Numbered from the stretch's first letter, positions 44,201-57,490 are shown. The stretch: 64,000 nt of DNA from Heliocidaris erythrogramma (GCA_025617745.1 CM046871.1:30024433-30088432); one strand, 5' to 3'. Made by a program: numbers and translations. Notes: generated by a model not told the origin, from the letters alone.

Positions 44201-47200
44201 ACCCCTAATTCGATGAGTTATCTATCAAAGACCATTCCTGTGAAATTAAAAGAAATTTAAAGAAGATCTGAGTTAGCGGGGGCACTTAAACCGCCCCCAT
44301 GTCGAATAATTGGGAAATTCCGCCTCCTCAAAAGTGGCAAATCGGAGAATATTTTTATCAGTTTGGGGGCTCCATAGACCCCTTTATCATTTTCTGTGCA
44401 TCAATGTGCACCCCTAATTCGATGAGTTATCTATCAAAGACCATTCCTGTGAAATTAAAAGAAATTTAAAGAAGATCTGAGTTAGCGGGGGCACTTAAAC
44501 CGCCCCCATGTCGAATAATTGGGAAATTCCGCCTCCTCAAAAGTGACAAATCGGAGAATGTTTTTATCAGTTTGGGGGCTCCATAGACCCCTTTATCATT
44601 TTCTGTGCATCAATGTGCACCCCTAATTCGATGAGTTATCTATCAAAGACCATTCCTGTGAAATTAAAAGAAATTTAAAGAAGATCTGAGTAAGCGGGGG
44701 CACTTAAACCGCCCCCATGTCGAATAATTGGGAAATTCCGCCTCCTCAAAAGTGGCATATCGGAGAATATTTTTATCAGTTTGGGGGCTCCATAGACCCC
44801 TTTATCATTTTCTGTGCATCAATGTGCACCCCTAATTCGATGAGTTATCTATCAAAGACCATTCCTGTGAAATTAAAAGAAATTTAAAGAAGATCTGAGT
44901 TAGCGGGGGCACTTAAACCGCCCCCATGTCGAATAATTTGGAAATTCCGCCTCCTCAAAAGTGACAAATCGGAGAATATTTTTATCAGTTTGGGGGCTCC
45001 ATAGACCCCTTTATCATTTTCTGTGCATCAATGTGCACCCCTAATTCGATGAGTTATCTATCAAAGACCATTCCTGTGAAATTAAAAGAAATTTAAAGAA
45101 GATCTGAGTTAGCGGGGGCACTTAAACCGCCCCCATGTCGAATAATTGGGAAATTCCGCCTCCTCAAAAGTGGCATATCGGAGAATATTTTTATCAGTTT
45201 GGGGGCTCCATAGACCCCTTTATCATTTTCTGTGCATCAATGTGCACCCCTAATTCGATGAGTTATCTATCAAAGACCATTCCTGTGAAATTAAAAGAAA
45301 TTTAAAGAAGATCTGAGTTAGCGGGGGCACTTAAACCGCCCCCATGTCGAATAATTGGGAAATTCCGCCTCCTCAAAAGTGGCAAATCGGAGAATATTTT
45401 TATCAGTTTGGGGGCTCCATAGACCCCTTTATCATTTTCTGTGCATCAATGTGCACCCTAATTCGATGAGTTATCTATCAAAGACCATTCCTGTGAAATT
45501 AAAAGAAATTTAAAGAAGATCTGAGTTAGCGGGGGCACTTAAACCGCCCCCATGTCGAATAATTGGGAAATTCCGCCTCCTCAAAAGTGACAAATCGGAG
45601 AATGTTTTTATCAGTTTGGGGGCTCCATAGACCCCTTTATCATTTTCTGTGCATCAATGTGCACCCCTAATTCGATGAGTTATCTATCAAAGACCATTCC
45701 TGTGAAATTAAAAGAAATTTAAAGAAGATCTGAGTTAGCGGGGGCACTTAAACCGCCCCCATGTCGAATAATTGGGAAATTCCGCCTCCTCAAAAGTGAC
45801 AAATCGGAGAATGTTTTTATCAGTTTGGGGGCTCCATAGACCCCTTTATCATTTTCTGTGCATCAATGTGCACCCCTAATTCGATGAGTTATCTATCAAA
45901 GACCATTCCTGTGAAATTAAAAGAAATTTAAAGAAGATCTGAGTTAGCGGGGGCACTTAAACCGCCCCCATGTCGAATAATTGGGAAATTCCGCCTCCTC
46001 AAAAGTGGCATATCGGAGAATATTTTTATCAGTTTGGGGGCTCCATAGACCCTTTATCATTTTCTGTGCATCAATGTGCACCCCTAATTCGATGAGTTAT
46101 CTATCAAAGACCATTCCTGTGAAATTAAAAGAAATTTAAAGAAGATCTGAGTTAGCGGGGGCACTTAAACCGCCCCCATGTCGAATAATTGGGAAATTCC
46201 GCCTCCTCAAAAGTGGCATATCGGAGAATATTTTTATCAGTTTGGGGGCTCCATAGACCCCTTTATCATTTTCTGTGCATCAATGTGCACCCCTAATTCG
46301 ATGAGTTATCTATCAAAGACCATTCCTGTGAAATTAAAAGAAATTTAAAGAAGATCTGAGTTAGCGGGGGCACTTAAACCGCCCCCATGTCGAATAATTG
46401 GGAAATTCCGCCTCCTCAAAAGTGACAAATCGGAGAATGTTTTTATCAGTTTGGGGCTCCATAGACCCCTTTATCATTTTCTGTGCATCAATGTGCACCC
46501 CTAATTCGATGAGTTATCTATCAAAGACCATTCCTGTGAAATTAAAAGAAATTTAAAGAAGATCTGAGTTAGCGGGGGCACTTAAACCGCCCCCATGTCG
46601 AATAATTGGGAAATTCCGCCTCCTCAAAAGTGGCATATCGGAGAATATTTTTATCAGTTTGGGGGCTCCATAGACCCCTTTATCATTTTCTGTGCATCAA
46701 TGTGCACCCCTAATTCGATGAGTTATCTATCAAAGACCATTCCTGTGAAATTAAAAGAAATTTAAAGAAGATCTGAGTTAGCGGGGGCACTTAAACCGCC
46801 CCCATGTCGAATAATTGGGAAATTCCGCCTCCTCAAAAGTGGCATATCGGAGAATATTTTTATCAGTTTGGGGGCTCCATAGACCCCTTTATCATTTTCT
46901 GTGCATCAATGTGCACCCCTAATTCGATGAGTTATCTATCAAAGACCATTCCTGTGAAATTAAAAGAAATTTAAAGAAGATCTGAGTTAGCGGGGGCACT
47001 TAAACCGCCCCCATGTCGAATAATTGGGAAATTCCGCCTCCTCAAAAGTGGCAAATCGGAGAATATTTTTATCAGTTTGGGGGCTCCATAGACCCCTTTA
47101 TCATTTTCTGTGCATCAATGTGCACCCCTAATTCGATGAGTTATCTATCAAAGACCATTCCTGTGAAATTAAAAGAAATTTAAAGAAGATCTGAGTTAGC

Positions 47201-50200
47201 GGGGGCACTTAAACCGCCCCCATGTCGAATAATTGGGAAATTCCGCCTCCTCAAAAGTGACAAATCGGAGAATGTTTTTATCAGTTTGGGGCTCCATAGA
47301 CCCCTTTATCATTTTCTGTGCATCAATGTGCACCCCTAATTCGATGAGTTATCTATCAAAGACCATTCCTGTGAAATTAAAAGAAATTTAAAGAAGATCT
47401 GAGTTAGCGGGGGCACTTAAACCGCCCCCATGTCGAATAATTGGGAAATTCCGCCTCCTCAAAAGTGACAAATCGGAGAATGTTTTTATCAGTTTGGGGG
47501 CTCCATAGACCCCTTTATCATTTTCTGTGCATCAATGTGCACCCTAATTCGATGAGTTATCTATCAAAGACCATTCCTGTGAAATTAAAAAGAAATTTAA
47601 AGAAGATCTGAGTTAGCGGGGGCACTTAAACCGCCCCCATGTCGAATAATTGGGAAATTCCGCCTCCTCAAAAGTGGCATATCGGAGAATATTTTTATCA
47701 GTTTGGGGGCTCCATAGACCCCTTTATCATTTTCTGTGCATCAATGTGCACCCCTAATTCGATGAGTTATCTATCAAAGACCATTCCTGTGAAATTAAAA
47801 GAAATTTAAAGAAGATCTGAGTTAGCGGGGGCACTTAAACCGCCCCCATGTCGAATAATTGGGAAATTCCGCCTCCTCAAAAGTGGCATATCGGAGAATA
47901 TTTTTATCAGTTTGGGGGCTCCATAGACCCCTTTATCATTTTCTGTGCATCAATGTGCACCCCTAATTCGATGAGTTATCTATCAAAGACCATTCCTGTG
48001 AAATTAAAAGAAATTTAAAGAAGATCTGAGTTAGCGGGGGCACTTAAACCGCCCCCATGTCGAATAATTGGGAAATTCCGCCTCCTCAAAAGTGACAAAT
48101 CGGAGAATGTTTTTATCAGTTTGGGGGCTCCATAGACCCCTTTATCATTTTCTGTGCATCAATGTGCACCCCTAATTCGATGAGTTATCTATCAAAGACC
48201 ATTCCTGTGAAATTAAAAGAAATTTAAAGAAGATCTGAGTTAGCGGGGGCACTTAAACCGCCCCCATGTCGAATAATTGGGAAATTCCGCCTCCTCAAAA
48301 GTGGCATATCGGAGAATATTTTTATCAGTTTGGGGGCTCCATAGACCCCTTTATCATTTTCTGTGCATCAATGTGCACCCCTAATTCGATGAGTTATCTA
48401 TCAAAGACCATTCCTGTGAAATTAAAAGAAATTTAAAGAAGATCTGAGTTAGCGGGGGCACTTAAACCGCCCCCATGTCGAATAATTGGGAAATTCCGCC
48501 TCCTCAAAAGTGACAAATCGGAGAATATTTTTATCAGTTTGGGGGCTCCATAGACCCCTTTATCATTTTCTGTGCATCAATGTGCACCCCTAATTCGATG
48601 AGTTATCTATCAAAGACCATTCCTGTGAAATTAAAAGAAATTTAAAGAAGATCTGAGTTAGCGGGGGCACTTAAACCGCCCCCATGTCGAATAATTGGGA
48701 AATTCCGCCTCCTCAAAAGTGGCAAATCGGAGAATATTTTTATCAGTTTGGGGGCTCCATAGACCCCTTTATCATTTTCTGTGCATCAATGTGCACCCTA
48801 ATTCGATGAGTTATCTATCAAAGACCATTCCTGTGAAATTAAAAGAAATTTAAAGAAGATCTGAGTTAGCGGGGGCACTTAAACCGCCCCCATGTCGAAT
48901 AATTGGGAAATTCCGCCTCCTCAAAAGTGGCATATCGGAGAATATTTTTATCAGTTTGGGGGCTCCATAGACCCCTTTATCATTTTCTGTGCATCAATGT
49001 GCACCCCTAATTCGATGAGTTATCTATCAAAGACCATTCCTGTGAAATTAAAAGAAATTTAAAGAAGATCTGAGTTAGCGGGGGCACTTAAACCGCCCCC
49101 ATGTCGAATAATTGGGAAATTCCGCCTCCTCAAAAGTGGCATATCGGAGAATATTTTTATCAGTTTGGGGGCTCCATAGACCCCTTTATCATTTTCTGTG
49201 CATCAATGTGCACCCCTAATTCGATGAGTTATCTATCAAAGACCATTCCTGTGAAATTAAAAGAAATTTAAAGAAGATCTGAGTTAGCGGGGGCACTTAA
49301 ACCGCCCCCATGTCGAATAATTGGGAAATTCCGCCTCCTCAAAAGTGACAAATCGGAGAATGTTTTTATCAGTTTGGGGGCTCCATAGACCCCTTTATCA
49401 TTTTCTGTGCATCAATGTGCACCCCTAATTCGATGAGTTATCTATCAAAGACCATTCCTGTGAAATTAAAAGAAATTTAAAGAAGATCTGAGTTAGCGGG
49501 GGCACTTAAACCGCCCCCATGTCGAATAATTGGGAAATTCCGCCTCCTCAAAAGTGGCATATCGGAGAATATTTTTATCAGTTTGGGGGCTCCATAGACC
49601 CCTTTATCATTTTCTGTGCATCAATGTGCACCCCTAATTCGATGAGTTATCTATCAAAGACCATTCCTGTGAAATTAAAAGAAATTTAAAGAAGATCTGA
49701 GTTAGCGGGGGCACTTAAACCGCCCCCATGTCGAATAATTGGGAAATTCCGCCTCCTCAAAAGTGACAAATCGGAGAATATTTTTATCAGTTTGGGGGCT
49801 CCATAGACCCCTTTATCATTTTCTGTGCATCAATGTGCACCCCTAATTCGATGAGTTATCTATCAAAGACCATTCCTGTGAAATTAAAAGAAATTTAAAG
49901 AAGATCTGAGTTAGCGGGGGCACTTAAACCGCCCCCATGTCGAATAATTGGGAAATTCCGCCTCCTCAAAAGTGGCAAATCGGAGAATATTTTTATCAGT
50001 TTGGGGGGCTCCATAGACCCCTTTATCATTTTCTGTGCATCAATGTGCACCCCTAATTCGATGAGTTATCTATCAAAGACCATTCCTGTGAAATTAAAAG
50101 AAATTTAAAGAAGATCTGAGTTAGCGGGGGCACTTAAACCGCCCCCATGTCGAATAATTGGGAAATTCCGCCTCCTCAAAAGTGACAAATCGGAGAATGT

Positions 50201-53161
50201 TTTTATCAGTTTGGGGGCTCCATAGACCCCTTTATCATTTTCTGTGCATCAATGTGCACCCCTAATTCGATGAGTTATCTATCAAAGACCATTCCTGTGA
50301 AATTAAAAGAAATTTAAAGAAGATCTGAGTTAGCGGGGGCACTTAAACCGCCCCCATGTCGAATAATTGGGAAATTCCGCCTCCTCAAAAGTGACAAATC
50401 GGAGAATGTTTTTATCAGTTTGGGGGCTCCATAGACCCCTTTATCATTTTCTGTGCATCAATGTGCACCCCTAATTCGATGAGTTATCTATCAAAGACCA
50501 TTCCTGTGAAATTAAAAGAAATTTAAAGAAGATCTGAGTTAGCGGGGGCACTTAAACCGCCCCCATGTCGAATAATTGGGAAATTCCGCCTCCTCAAAAG
50601 TGGCATATCGGAGAATATTTTTATCAGTTTGGGGGCTCCATAGACCCCTTTATCATTTTCTGTGCATCAATGTGCACCCCTAATTCGATGAGTTATCTAT
50701 CAAAGACCATTCCTGTGAAATTAAAAGAAATTTAAAGAAGATCTGAGTTAGCGGGGGCACTTAAACCGCCCCCATGTCGAATAATTGGGAAATTCCGCCT
50801 CCTCAAAAGTGGCATATCGGAGAATATTTTTATCAGTTTGGGGGCTCCATAGACCCCTTTATCATTTTCTGTGCATCAATGTGCACCCCTAATTCGATGA
50901 GTTATCTATCAAAGACCATTCCTGTGAAATTAAAAGAAATTTAAAGAAGATCTGAGTTAGCGGGGGCACTTAAACCGCCCCCATGTCGAATAATTGGGAA
51001 ATTCCGCCTCCTCAAAAGTGACAAATCGGAGAATGTTTTTATCAGTTTGGGGGCTCCATAGACCCCTTTATCATTTTCTGTGCATCAATGTGCACCCCTA
51101 ATTCGATGAGTTATCTATCAAAGACCATTCCTGTGAAATTAAAAGAAATTTAAAGAAGATCTGAGTTAGCGGGGGCACTTAAACCGCCCCCATGTCGAAT
51201 AATTGGGAAATTCCGCCTCCTCAAAAGTGGCATATCGGAGAATATTTTTATCAGTTTGGGGGCTCCATAGACCCCTTTATCATTTTCTGTGCATCAATGT
51301 GCACCCCTAATTCGATGAGTTATCTATCAAAGACCATTCCTGTGAAATTAAAAGAAATTTAAAGAAGATCTGAGTTAGCGGGGGCACTTAAACCGCCCCA
51401 TGTCGAATAATTGGGAAATTCCGCCTCCTCAAAAGTGACAAATCGGAGAATATTTTTATCAGTTTGGGGGCTCCATAGACCCCTTTATCATTTTCTGTGC
51501 ATCAATGTGCACCCCTAATTCGATGAGTTATCTATCAAAGACCATTCCTGTGAAATTAAAAGAAATTTAAAGAAGATCTGAGTTAGCGGGGGCACTTAAA
51601 CCGCCCCCATGTCGAATAATTGGGAAATTCCGCCTCCTCAAAAGTGGCAAATCGGTGAATATTTTTATCAGTTTGGGGCTCCATAGACCCCTTTATCATT
51701 TTCTGTGCATCAATGTGCACCCCTAATTCGATGAGTTATCTATCAAAGACCATTCCTGTGAAATTAAAAGAAATTTAAAGAAGATCTGAGTTAGCGGGGG
51801 CACTTAAACCGCCCCCATGTCGAATAATTGGGAAATTCCGCCTCCTCAAAAGTGGCATATCGGAGAATATTTTTATCAGTTTGGGGGCTCCATAGACCCC
51901 TTTATCATTTTCTGTGCATCAATGTGCACCCCTAATTCGATGAGTTATCTATCAAAGACCATTCCTGTGAAATTAAAAGAAATTTAAAGAAGATCTGAGT
52001 TAGCGGGGGCACTTAAACCGCCCCCATGTCGAATAATTGGGAAATTCCGCCTCCTCAAAAGTGGCATATCGGAGAATATTTTTATCAGTTTGGGGGGCTC
52101 CATAGACCCCTTTATCATTTTCTGTGCATCAATGTGCACCCTAATTCGATGAGTTATCTATCAAAGACCATTCCTGTGAAATTAAAAGAAATTTAAAGAA
52201 GATCTGAGTTAGCGGGGGCACTTTAACCGCCCCCATGTCGAATAATTGGGAAATTCCGCCTCCTCAAAAGTGGACAAATCGGAGAATATTTTTATCAGTT
52301 TGGGGGCTCCCATAGACCCCTTTATCATTTTCTGTGCATCAATGTGCACCCCTAATTCGATGAGTTATCTATCAAAGACCATTCCTGTGAAATTAAAAGA
52401 AATTTAAAGAAGATCTGAGTTAGCGGGGGCACTTAAACCGCCCCCATGTCGAATAATGGGAAATTCCGCCTCCTCAAAAGTGGCATATCGGAGAATTTTT
52501 TTATCAGTTTGGGGGCTCCATAGACCCCTTTATCATTTTCTGTGCATCAATGTGCACCCATAATTCGATGAGTTATCTATCAAAGACCATTCCTGTGAAA
52601 TAAAAGAAATTTTAAGAAGTTCTGAGTTAGCGGGGGCACTTAAACGCCCCCATGTCGAATAATTGGGAAATTCCGCCTCCTCAAAAGTGGCATATCGGAG
52701 AATTATTTTTATCAGTTTGGGGGCTCCATAGACCCTTTATCATTTTCTGTGCATCAATGTGCAACCTAATTCGATGAGTTATCTATCAAAGACCATTCCT
52801 GTGAAATTAAAAAGAAATGTAAAGAAGATCTGAGTTAGCGGGGGCACTTAAACCGCCCCATGTCGAATAATTGGGAAATTCCGCCTCCTCTCAAAGTGAC
52901 AGTTCGGAGAATATTTTTATCAGTTTGGGGGCTCCATAGACCCCTTTATCATTTCTGTGCATCAATGTGCACCCCTAATTCGATGAGTTATCTATCAAAG
53001 ACCTTCTGTGAAATTAAAAGAAATTTAAAGAAGATCTGAGTTAGCGGGGGCACTTAAACCGCCCATGTCGAATAATGGGAAATGCGCCTCCTCAAAGTGA
53101 CAAATCGGAGAATATTTTTTATCAGTTTGGGGGCTCCATAGACCCCTTTTCATTTTCTGTG
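41238..53161. repeat. 209-bp satellite array with 8-mer higher-order repeats, about 57 copies
   Basis: The period is 209 bp (AGACCCC starts at 41242, 41451, 41660, 41869 and so on). Monomers are nearly identical and fall into four types by two linked sites: A GTGACAAAT...AATATT, B GTGGCATAT...AATATT, C GTGACAAAT...AATGTT, D GTGGCAAAT...AATATT. Each monomer carries two hairpin-capable motifs, GGGGGCACTTAAACCGCCCCC and GTGCATCAATGTGCAC. The left edge is sharp. From about 52240 to the gap, monomers gain many indels. Confidence 0.97.
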
Positions 53162-53661
53162 NNNNNNNNNNNNNNNNNNNNNNNNNNNNNNNNNNNNNNN
53201 NNNNNNNNNNNNNNNNNNNNNNNNNNNNNNNNNNNNNNNNNNNNNNNNNNNNNNNNNNNNNNNNNNNNNNNNNNNNNNNNNNNNNNNNNNNNNNNNNNNN
53301 NNNNNNNNNNNNNNNNNNNNNNNNNNNNNNNNNNNNNNNNNNNNNNNNNNNNNNNNNNNNNNNNNNNNNNNNNNNNNNNNNNNNNNNNNNNNNNNNNNNN
53401 NNNNNNNNNNNNNNNNNNNNNNNNNNNNNNNNNNNNNNNNNNNNNNNNNNNNNNNNNNNNNNNNNNNNNNNNNNNNNNNNNNNNNNNNNNNNNNNNNNNN
53501 NNNNNNNNNNNNNNNNNNNNNNNNNNNNNNNNNNNNNNNNNNNNNNNNNNNNNNNNNNNNNNNNNNNNNNNNNNNNNNNNNNNNNNNNNNNNNNNNNNNN
53601 NNNNNNNNNNNNNNNNNNNNNNNNNNNNNNNNNNNNNNNNNNNNNNNNNNNNNNNNNNNNN
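53162..53661. other. Assembly gap, 500 N
   Basis: Exactly 500 N, so probably a placeholder of unknown true length. It separates the satellite from the middle of a fold-back element. ORFs reported across it are artefacts. Confidence 0.99.
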
Positions 53662-54014
53662 GTAATGCCAGCAATTCTCGATCAGCGGACCCTGGTTCGA
53701 AGCTCGCCCAAATCATTTTTTTTTTATGAATGTTTAGCAGTTTAAGGAGCCGGTCCAGCTCCCGTGAAAGTGCTGAAATAGCACGCTGTGTGCATTCAAT
53801 AGCACTCTGAGTGCAGTCCCTATGCATGCCCTCAAAAAGTGCTATATACAGCACTTCAGTTTTTACAGTGTACAGATGACGTCAAAATAAGACGTCCTCT
53901 TGACGTCTTGCGTGGGTGCAAGTTGTCGTCTTATTGACGGAATTACAGGACGTAAAAAAGACGAAAACCACGACGTAAATATCACGTAATTTTTACCACT
54001 TTCTGCTATCAGGG
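53662..54014. mobile_element. Fold-back element, copy 3 (right half)
   Basis: Begins inside the plus-strand tRNA-like module (GTAATGCCAGCAATTCTCG, GGTTCGAAGCTC) and continues through the right arm to CTATCAGGGG. The left half falls in the gap. Confidence 0.88.
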
Positions 54015-54048
54015 GACGTTTTTTAAGTAAATTTTTTTTTTAGGGGAA

Positions 54049-54502
54049 AAGGTATTTCGAGGTCAGGACTGCTTTACAGTTATTTGGACGCAATACAGCA
54101 TTGTATGTAACAGGGGTGGGTTCAGGAAGGGGGTAATATCCCCTTCCCGCTCGGAGCGCGAAAGCTCTGACGTTTTATAGCAAATTTAAGAGAAAGAAAA
54201 CGGCTTGTAGCAAACAATTTGTTTAGGCGGAAAGTTATAGTTCGACGCCATGACTGCTTTTCAGTTATTAGGACGCAATACTGCACTGTATGTGACAGGG
54301 GTTGGTGCAGGGAGAGGAGAGTTATTTCCCCCTTCCTGCGCGAAGCGCGAAAACTTTGACGTTTTTGCAAATTTTGAGAGAAAGATAACGGCTTGTAGCG
54401 CCTTTTTAACCCTTTTTCTCTCACTTTTCCCGCTTTTTCGCTCTCGCTTTTTTTTTCGTGGCTGAATAGGGGGGGGGGGGATGGCCCGTTGTCTACGCCA
54501 GT
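54049..54502 (-). repeat. Dispersed repeat, inverted counterpart of 31505 and 32946
   Basis: Two direct copies of about 187 bp (TGGACGCAATACAGCA at 54083, AGGACGCAATACTGCA at 54270), then the complement of the CACTGGCGTAGAC element ending CTACGCCAGTG near 54502. A G-run at 54470-54480. Confidence 0.7.
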
Positions 54503-55751
54503 GTTTGTTATTAGTTATGCATTAGTTGTAGAATGTGAATGAAAGTAGTAAGTTTGTAGTTTAGACAGTGTAACATTCACAGTGCCCTGATTATAAACAC
54601 GATTTCAAAGGCATCTTTTTCACAATAAATATCACATCAAAATATAATTAAATCTTAGTTTTTGCAAAAGGCATCAAGCATTAGTGAGGGTTAGTGAGTC
54701 GTATTTTCAGACCAATCATTGCATCAACCATTATGTATAAAATGCACAAACTAATCGAAATATTATCAAACCGTTGTCATAATAATGATTTTCTAGTTCT
54801 ATAGTTTCGGCAAATTCTCATCACCTATAAAGGTTGTGCTATCATAAAGTGTATGAGGTAATTATTTAATTGTTAATACAGATGTTTATAAGACACACTG
54901 TCACCTCCAAGCAATGTACAAGTGCACAACATCTTTATTCATTTCATACATTTTGTTGGGAGCTTGAGCAAAATATTCATGAAGATACATACCCAATGTT
55001 AATAACATTAAAAAAAAACTTTTTTTTTGATGTGCAAACAGTGCAGTTTTGGTAATTGAACACAACGAACTGTTTAACAATTAATTAAAACTGAGTTGTG
55101 CTTTTTGAGACTTGAATTCGTTTTAGAAGTGCAAAGATGAGTATTTGAAGTTCATACAATGTAACATTCACATTGCCTTGATTATGTACGCACATCCAAA
55201 AGTATTTGGATATTTTACTGAGGAAAACTGCAGAGAAACAACATATGAACACAATATATTTGTTTAGAATTGTTCTTTGAAATAAATCCCTCAAAAAGTT
55301 CTGCAATTCTAAGTGCTTATGCAACAAAACTATAGGCCTATGCATTGGGATGTTGCACCCACAAATGTAATAACGTTATATTTTGTACGGCGCATGAGCA
55401 ATGATGATGGCCTAGCAGCTATAGGACTAGCATATAGCCAGCTCGCGCCTAGCCTAGCAGCTAGCCTCGCACTTGCTACCTAGACGCGCCGGCCAGTGGC
55501 CTCGGGCTGGGCACACGCCGTCCGCCACATGCACATGACACGCGCGCCGCCGGTCCGGCCGGCCATATATGGTTCGGATGTACGTAAAAAATAATACACA
55601 ATCATACTGCAAGTTTGATTGTCAAAAGTTTGTCGCGTATATGGATCGCCAACACAAATTAATTCTGTGGAACACAACTCAGAGTATGAATTTCGACGAT
55701 TTTCATAAATTTCATACAATTCTTCTTTTTATTTCCTATATATATATTTTT
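54503..55751. other. No gene; GC-rich patch at 55380-55565
   Basis: AT-rich unique-looking sequence, then a sharply GC- and CpG-rich stretch (55470-55565: GCGCCGGCCAG, CGCGCGCCGCCGGTCCGGCC) with CTAGCCTAGCAGCTAGCC repeats before it. This could be a CpG-island-type promoter, but no adjacent gene is visible. Confidence 0.45.
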
Positions 55752-55783
55752 TTTTTCGGGTATACGCGCGTATACCCGAAAAA
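55752..55783. repeat. Perfect 32-bp palindrome
   Basis: Arms TTTTTCGGGTATACGC and GCGTATACCCGAAAAA meet without a spacer. GTATAC words continue to 55830. Confidence 0.9.
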
Positions 55784-56079
55784 GTCCAATTTCTTTTTTA
55801 CGTATACGGCGTATACAAGCGTATACGCTCCACTACACCACTGCTCTGTCCATATGATCCCATAGTGCCTGCCCGGTCCGTCCCATTTTGTTCTCTAGAA
55901 CCATTTGACGGATTAACCTCAAACTTGACTCATGTATACTAAGGATGTTAAGTGATATGCGAAACTTCTTTCAGCTCATCATATGCCAGAGTTTTGTATG
56001 TGTATTCATTATGCCAACAAGCACATTCATTACATACTTGCCAAGATTTGATTTTTTTTTTGTAGGTAACCATTTTCAA

Positions 56080-56830
56080 AAATAGGATTTTCATTGGTTC
56101 CACAGACACCAATAGGATTTTCAATTGGTCCTATAGACACCTATGGGGTTTTCTTATTGGTCCCATAGACACCCATAGGATTTTCATTTGTCCCGTAAGA
56201 TTTCCTATTGGTCCCACAGACACCAATAGGATTTTCATTGGTCCCATAGACACCAATAGGATTTTCTATTGGTCCTATAGACACCTATGGGGTTTCCATA
56301 GACACCCATAGGATTTTCATTTGTCCAATAAGATTTCCCATTGGTCCCACATACACCCATAGGATTTTCATTGGTCCTACAGATACCTATAAGATTTTCT
56401 ATTGGTCCTATAGGCACCTATGGGGTTTCTTATTGGTCCATAGACACCCATAGGATTTTCATTTGTCCCATAAGATTTCCTATTGGTCCCACAGACACCT
56501 ATAGGATTTTCATTGGTCCTACAGATACCTATAGTATTTTCTTATTGGTCCGATAGACACCAATAAGATTTCTTATTGGTCCCATAGACACCCATAGGAT
56601 TTTCAATGGTCCTATAACAGATACCTACAGGATTTCCTAATGGTCCCATAGACACCCACAGAATTTCCTATTGGGCCAATAGAGACCTATATGATTATTT
56701 ATTGGTCCCATAGGATATCCTATATGTCCAGTAGTATTATCGGTCCCATAGACACCCATAGGATTCAATGGATTTCCTATATACCATTTCCATATAAAAA
56801 CCTGTAGGCCTATGGGTCTCTATGACTCCT
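56080..56830. repeat. About 31-bp minisatellite (ATTGGTCCCATAGACACC type)
   Basis: Units like ATAGGATTTTCATTGGTCCC followed by ATAGACACCC repeat about every 31 bp with many variants (AGGATTTT at 56083, 56114, 56177, 56227). Because CCAATAGG and CCTATTGG alternate, units are partly self-complementary. ORFs on both strands are repeat translations. Confidence 0.88.
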
Positions 56831-56929
56831 ATAGAAAAATCTGTCTATAGGAATTTCGACCTGGGTTAGTGAATAATTTCTTGCGTGCGCTATAACTTGT
56901 CTCTCCTTTTTTTTTAATACCAAGTACTT

Positions 56930-57200
56930 AAAGGCCAAGTGCACCTCAATATCAAGTTGATTTGAATAAACAGAGTAAAAGTTAAAAAGCATAACAGTAA
57001 AAATTTCACTGAAATCGGATGTAAAATAAAAAAGTTATGGCATTTTGAAGTTTTGCATTTTTCATGAAACAGTGATATGCATAGCATGGGCGGTATGCAA
57101 ATGAGTGAACCGATGATATCACACACTCACTTTTCCCTATGTATTTTATCATATGAAATTTCAAATATTTCAATTTTTATAGATGTGATAATAAAGAATC
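56930..57200. repeat. Dispersed noncoding repeat (TTAAAGGCCAAGTGCACC type)
   Basis: The order TTAAAGGCCAAGTGCACC, TTGATTTGAATAAA, AAATTTCACTGAAATCGGAT, AAAGTTATGGCATTTTGAAG, ATGCAAATGAGTGAACCGAT, GTATTTTATCATATGAAATTT resembles a repeat I recall as abundant in echinoderm genomes. This is memory-based and unverified. Confidence 0.45.
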
Positions 57201-57348
57201 CCTTCCTTGTATGAAAATAAGTTACAATAATGATGATTTTACATGTTCCATATGGAGTCAAAAAATTTTTTTACATTATTGAAGCAAAAAAAGAGGTCAG
57301 TGGTGCGGTCATCTTACCCGTGTTTTTAGTGGCTGATTTGTTTGTGAC

Positions 57349-57490
57349 CAGAGGAGCGTTTCATCAAGCGTTTTGTCAGTGATTTTCACCGACTAATTTG
57401 CTCTCAGCCAATCAGATGCAAGGATTTCAGTAGCTTATAACAGTTGTCGGTATAAATCACTGACAAAAAGCTTGATGAAACGCTCCCCTG
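57349..57490. mobile_element. 142-bp MITE
   Basis: Inverted repeats of about 46 bp: CAGAGGAGCGTTTCATCAAG, then TTTTGTCAGTGATTT, ACCGAC, mirrored on the right ending GCTTGATGAAACGCTCCCCTG. No clear target duplication. Confidence 0.88.

Noticed and set aside
41238-53161. CRISPR-like array
   Set aside because: Units are 209 bp and directly adjacent with no variable spacers, in animal-type DNA; this is a satellite.
53075-53854. ORFs of 196 and 234 residues across the gap
   Set aside because: They consist mostly of N; the ends are satellite and fold-back element sequence.
56235-56556. Repeat-rich ORFs on both strands (GPIENLIGI and HTPIGFSL types)
   Set aside because: Both are readings of the 31-bp minisatellite.
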